From Clostridium fessum (GTDB lineage Bacteria > Bacillota > Clostridia > Lachnospirales > Lachnospiraceae), in the NCBI RefSeq assembly GCF_003024715.1, contig NZ_PYLO01000001.1, forward strand, positions 124,001 through 188,000: 64,000 nucleotides of DNA. The letters run 5' to 3'. Positions 61,750 through 64,000 of this stretch are shown piece by piece; within the stretch, counting starts at the first letter, position 1, and each line of letters opens with the position of its first letter. A model generated the notes under the pieces. That model was not told the DNA's origin, made no database searches, and saw only the letters and a list, made by a program, of their open reading frames with translations. The translations under genes and the position numbers were made by a program.

Positions 61750-62308
61750 GTTAAAAGATGGATTTGTTCTCTATCATGGAAGTTATTGTGAAGTAAAAGA
61801 GCCAGATCTTGCCAAATGTGCAAAGAGAAAAGATTTTGGACAGGGATTTTATTTAACCACATCAAAGGAACAGGAAGAAAGTTTTCTGAGAACCTCAATA
61901 GCCAAAGCCATCGCAACCGGAACAATTGAAGAGGGGCAGAAGTTTGGATATATTTCAACTTTTGAATTCAAACTTTCAGAAAATCTTGAAACGCATATTT
62001 TTGAAAATGCAGATGTGGACTGGTTACATTGTATCGCCGCTCACCGAAAGAAAAAAATGTTTATTGAGGTTGAACGTGAAATGGCAAAATATGATATCAT
62101 TGCAGGAAAGATTGCGGATGATGCAACAAACGCTACTCTTACCGCTTATCTTGCGGGTGCTTTTGGGACTGCAGGTGATAAAGTAGCAGACGATTTCTGT
62201 ATCAGACAGTTGCTGCCGAATAAATTGAAAGATCAATACTGCTTTAAAACTGAGGCAGCTATTGAGTGTCTGAAATTTGTGAAAGGTGAGAAGATATGGC
62301 TGAAGTAA
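61742..62308 (+). CDS. DUF3990 protein, possible ADP-ribosyltransferase toxin
   Basis: 188 residues. The N terminus shows LYHGSYCEVKEPDL (His12, Gly13, Ser14) and KDFGQGFYLTTSKEQ (Gly33, Tyr37); the C terminus has LKDQYCFKT. The order His-Gly-Ser, then G-x-GFY-x-T, then a late Gln or Glu is that of ADP-ribosyltransferase-like toxins, a superfamily in which DUF3990 has been suggested to belong. The start is GTG 61742 behind AAAGGGG inside the upstream gene. It overlaps both neighbours. Confidence 0.75.
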   Translation: MLELKDGFVLYHGSYCEVKEPDLAKCAKRKDFGQGFYLTTSKEQEESFLRTSIAKAIATGTIEEGQKFGYISTFEFKLSENLETHIFENADVDWLHCIAAHRKKKMFIEVEREMAKYDIIAGKIADDATNATLTAYLAGAFGTAGDKVADDFCIRQLLPNKLKDQYCFKTEAAIECLKFVKGEKIWLK

Positions 62309-62526
62309 CAATTCCAAAGGAAAAAATGAATTATACAATCGACCTTCTGATCACTATGGTGACAGATGAAATCGCAGAAGAGACAGGCAAGGACAGAAAC
62401 GAGGTATTGACAGATTTTTTGTGTTCAAAGACAGGAAAAGCACTGTATGATGAGAAGACAAAGCTGTGGTGCACTGGTCCGGCATATATAGCTGAACTGT
62501 ATATGGAAGAATTAAAGAAATCCTGA
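62296..62526 (+). CDS. Small protein coupled to DUF3990
   Basis: 76 residues: MNYTIDLLITMVTDEIAEETG, DFLCSKTGKALYDEKTKLW and a helical C terminus. Its ATG lies 13 bases before the DUF3990 stop behind GGTGAGAAG. Small, helical proteins of this kind flank DUF3990 genes elsewhere as far as I recall; it may be a second antitoxin or chaperone. Confidence 0.7.
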   Translation: MAEVTIPKEKMNYTIDLLITMVTDEIAEETGKDRNEVLTDFLCSKTGKALYDEKTKLWCTGPAYIAELYMEELKKS

Positions 62527-62609
62527 TATGGGATGTGAGTTTAAATTTATACGACAATGGTGACAAAGACTTTCATTCCAAGGAGCAACAATTAAATATT
62601 TCAAAAACG

Positions 62610-62655
62610 CTGAGGTCAGCATTTCCTAATCACAGGACAACGACCTCAGTTTTTT
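62610..62655 (+). terminator. Terminator of the DUF3791-DUF3990 module
   Basis: CTGAGGTC (62610-62617) pairs with GACCTCAG (62642-62649), followed by six T. Confidence 0.85.
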
Positions 62656-62726
62656 ATACCCAGGAATCGGCATTCATGAATAAGCCGGTTCTTTTTGTTT
62701 ACAGAAAAAAGAAGGAGTACAAGAAA

Positions 62727-63092
62727 ATGAGCAGAGCAAAAAATCCAAAGTATGAATCCATGTCATTGGAGGAACTGAAGGCCAACATGGAAAAGAGCAG
62801 ACAGGAACTGGAGGCAGCAATTCACCACAAAAACATTCTGGAGCAGCGGAAGAAGCTGGTAGAACGCAGGGAACGTTCCCACCGGCTGATTGTCAAAGGG
62901 GCAGAGTTTGAGAAAGTATTTCCGCTGTCCAGAGATCTGGAACAGGAAGACGTCCAGGACATGATGAATCAACTGCAGAACAGCAGTTACAACAAGAGTA
63001 TTGTGCGGCAGGCTCATATAGCCGCCTTACACAAAGATCAACAGCAGATTGCAGAAGCAGTAAAAAAGACAGAGAAGGGAGATGACAGTTAA
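62727..63092 (+). CDS. DUF3847 family mobilization-associated protein
   Basis: 121-residue coiled-coil-rich protein encoded just before MobA/MobL relaxases (SMSLEELKANMEKSRQELEA, ILEQRKKLVERRERSHRL). The ATG at 62727 follows GAAGGAG; a longer in-frame start would read through the terminator. Its stop overlaps the relaxase start by one base (TAATG). Probably an accessory relaxosome protein. Confidence 0.85.
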   Translation: MSRAKNPKYESMSLEELKANMEKSRQELEAAIHHKNILEQRKKLVERRERSHRLIVKGAEFEKVFPLSRDLEQEDVQDMMNQLQNSSYNKSIVRQAHIAALHKDQQQIAEAVKKTEKGDDS

Positions 63093-64000
63093 TGGCACTG
63101 TATCATTTTTCAGTAAGGAATGTATCCAGAGGGAAAGGGCAGATGGTGGTCGCTTCCGCAGCCTATATTTCCGGGCAGAGGATTTTTGACAGTTATTACA
63201 ACAAGATACACGATTATACGAGCAAGTCAGGTGTGATATTTACAGAAATCCTGACACCGGAGTATGTGCCAGAGCGTCTGACTGACAGGGAAACACTCTG
63301 GAACGAGGTGGAGCATGTGGAACGGAACAACAAGGCACAGCTTGCCTATTCGTTTGACATTGCACTGCAGAATGAATTGACACTTGAGGAAAATATCAGA
63401 CTGGCAAAAGAGTTCTGCCAGGAGCAGTTTGTGGCACGTGGCATGATCGTGGATCTGGCAGTCCATGAGGGAAAAGCGGAAAATGAAGAAGAACCGGATA
63501 ATCCCCATTTCCATGTGCTTGTCCCAATCCGTCCTTTTACAGAGGAAGGAATCTGGGGCAATAAGCAGAGAAGGGAATATATTCTTGATGAGGATGGAAA
63601 CCGGGTGAAGGATGCCAAAGGAAAAGATATGTTCAATGCTGTTTCTACTACCGGATGGAATGATCCGGAGCTTTTAAAAGAATGGCGGCGGGCATGGACA
63701 GAGAAAGTAAATGGGAAATTCAGGGAGTGCCACATGGCATCCAGAATCGACCACCGTTCCTACAAAGAACAGGGGATTGACCTGATCCCGACCATCCATG
63801 AGGGATATGAAGTCCGGGCAATGGAGAAAAAGGGAATCAAAACGGTGATCGGAGAATTGAACCGGGCAATCCGGCAGTTTAACCAGATGTTTATTTCTCT
63901 GAAAGAATCCATTCAGTGGATGAAGACAGCTTATGAGGAAATGAAAGCAGAGCTGGATCGCAGGCAGAACCCGACACTGCTGGAAAGCCTGCAGGATTAT
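63092..64000 (+). CDS. MobA/MobL relaxase (partial, runs off the window)
   Basis: Nicks DNA at oriT and pilots the strand in mobilization. 303 residues are visible. The N-terminal relaxase domain has Tyr25 in ASAAYISG, at the place of the catalytic tyrosine of R1162 MobA, and the metal-binding His125, His139 and His141 (DNPHFHVLVP). A second part with a helical region (from about 245) begins before the window edge. AAGGGAGATG precedes the ATG, inside the upstream gene. Confidence 0.92.
   Translation, partial: MALYHFSVRNVSRGKGQMVVASAAYISGQRIFDSYYNKIHDYTSKSGVIFTEILTPEYVPERLTDRETLWNEVEHVERNNKAQLAYSFDIALQNELTLEENIRLAKEFCQEQFVARGMIVDLAVHEGKAENEEEPDNPHFHVLVPIRPFTEEGIWGNKQRREYILDEDGNRVKDAKGKDMFNAVSTTGWNDPELLKEWRRAWTEKVNGKFRECHMASRIDHRSYKEQGIDLIPTIHEGYEVRAMEKKGIKTVIGELNRAIRQFNQMFISLKESIQWMKTAYEEMKAELDRRQNPTLLESLQDY

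Larger units (their letters stand above)
56170..64000 (+). mobile_element. Mobilizable element with MobA/MobL relaxase (right end outside)
   Basis: The stretch contains ssb, an XRE regulator, an oriT candidate, cargo genes, DUF3847 and a MobA/MobL relaxase that runs off the window, which together make an integrative mobilizable element or plasmid-like insertion. No integrase is visible. The left limit is uncertain; it lies between the phosphate terminator (55876) and the structured leader. Confidence 0.65.

Overview
The window reads as a chromosome segment of an anaerobic Clostridia species, most likely a Lachnospiraceae gut bacterium. The signs are the housekeeping order pyrH-frr-uppS-cdsA-dxr-rseP-ispG-polC, the pta-ackA / yceD-rpmF and plsX-acpP-rnc-smc-ftsY blocks, Firmicutes-type PolC, strong AGGAGG ribosome sites and Lachnospiraceae-type mobile genes. 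No rRNA, tRNA or CRISPR array was seen.

Layout. 1-2.3 kb: right edge of a BREX phage-defence locus, a brxL broken by two frameshifts. 2.3-5.2 kb: a selenium/sulfur-handling cluster (LysR regulator divergent from yedE-type transporter, TusA-like protein, DUF3343). 5.4-7.7 kb: udk and tmcAL on the minus strand, separated by two palindromic elements. 8-11.2 kb: pta and ackA (acetate/ATP), with a folded inter-gene RNA candidate, then yceD-rpmF. 11.2-16.6 kb: a hairpin-rich gap, a secreted cell-wall-binding protein, an ArsB/NhaD-type transporter with a folded leader, a cytidylate-kinase-like protein and a patatin. 16.7-26.3 kb: fatty acid/ribonuclease/SMC/SRP-receptor block, threonine deaminase and a CLC chloride transporter. 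27.2-38.3 kb: UMP kinase, ribosome recycling, polyprenyl/phospholipid synthesis, the MEP pathway genes dxr and ispG, and PolC. 38.4-46.7 kb: metY-type enzyme, cardiolipin synthase, 3-methyladenine glycosylase, a GGDEF/histidine-kinase hybrid and a nuclease-plus-ATPase protein.

46.7-51.3 kb is a remnant of a conjugative element of different base composition (replication-type protein, PcfB, VirD4 coupling protein, then a truncated Maff2 gene). 51.4-55.9 kb carries TnpV, an EAL protein, and a phosphate pair (Na/Pi symporter plus PstS-like lipoprotein) behind a PhoP-box-like repeat. 56.2 kb to the end is a mobilizable element: a structured non-coding leader, ssb, an XRE regulator, an oriT candidate, two acetyltransferases, decayed genes, a three-gene DUF3791/DUF3990 module that looks like a toxin-antitoxin system, and the start of a MobA/MobL relaxase.

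Most notable observations: (i) a family of about 133 bp non-autonomous elements in three copies, two of them flanked by perfect 8-bp target duplications and with ends like IS66-family insertion sequences; (ii) the overlapping DUF3791-DUF3990 module; (iii) the nested RNA fold between pta and ackA; (iv) a Gly-to-Arg change in the P-loop of uridine kinase; (v) a PD-(D/E)xK-like nuclease fused to a P-loop ATPase.
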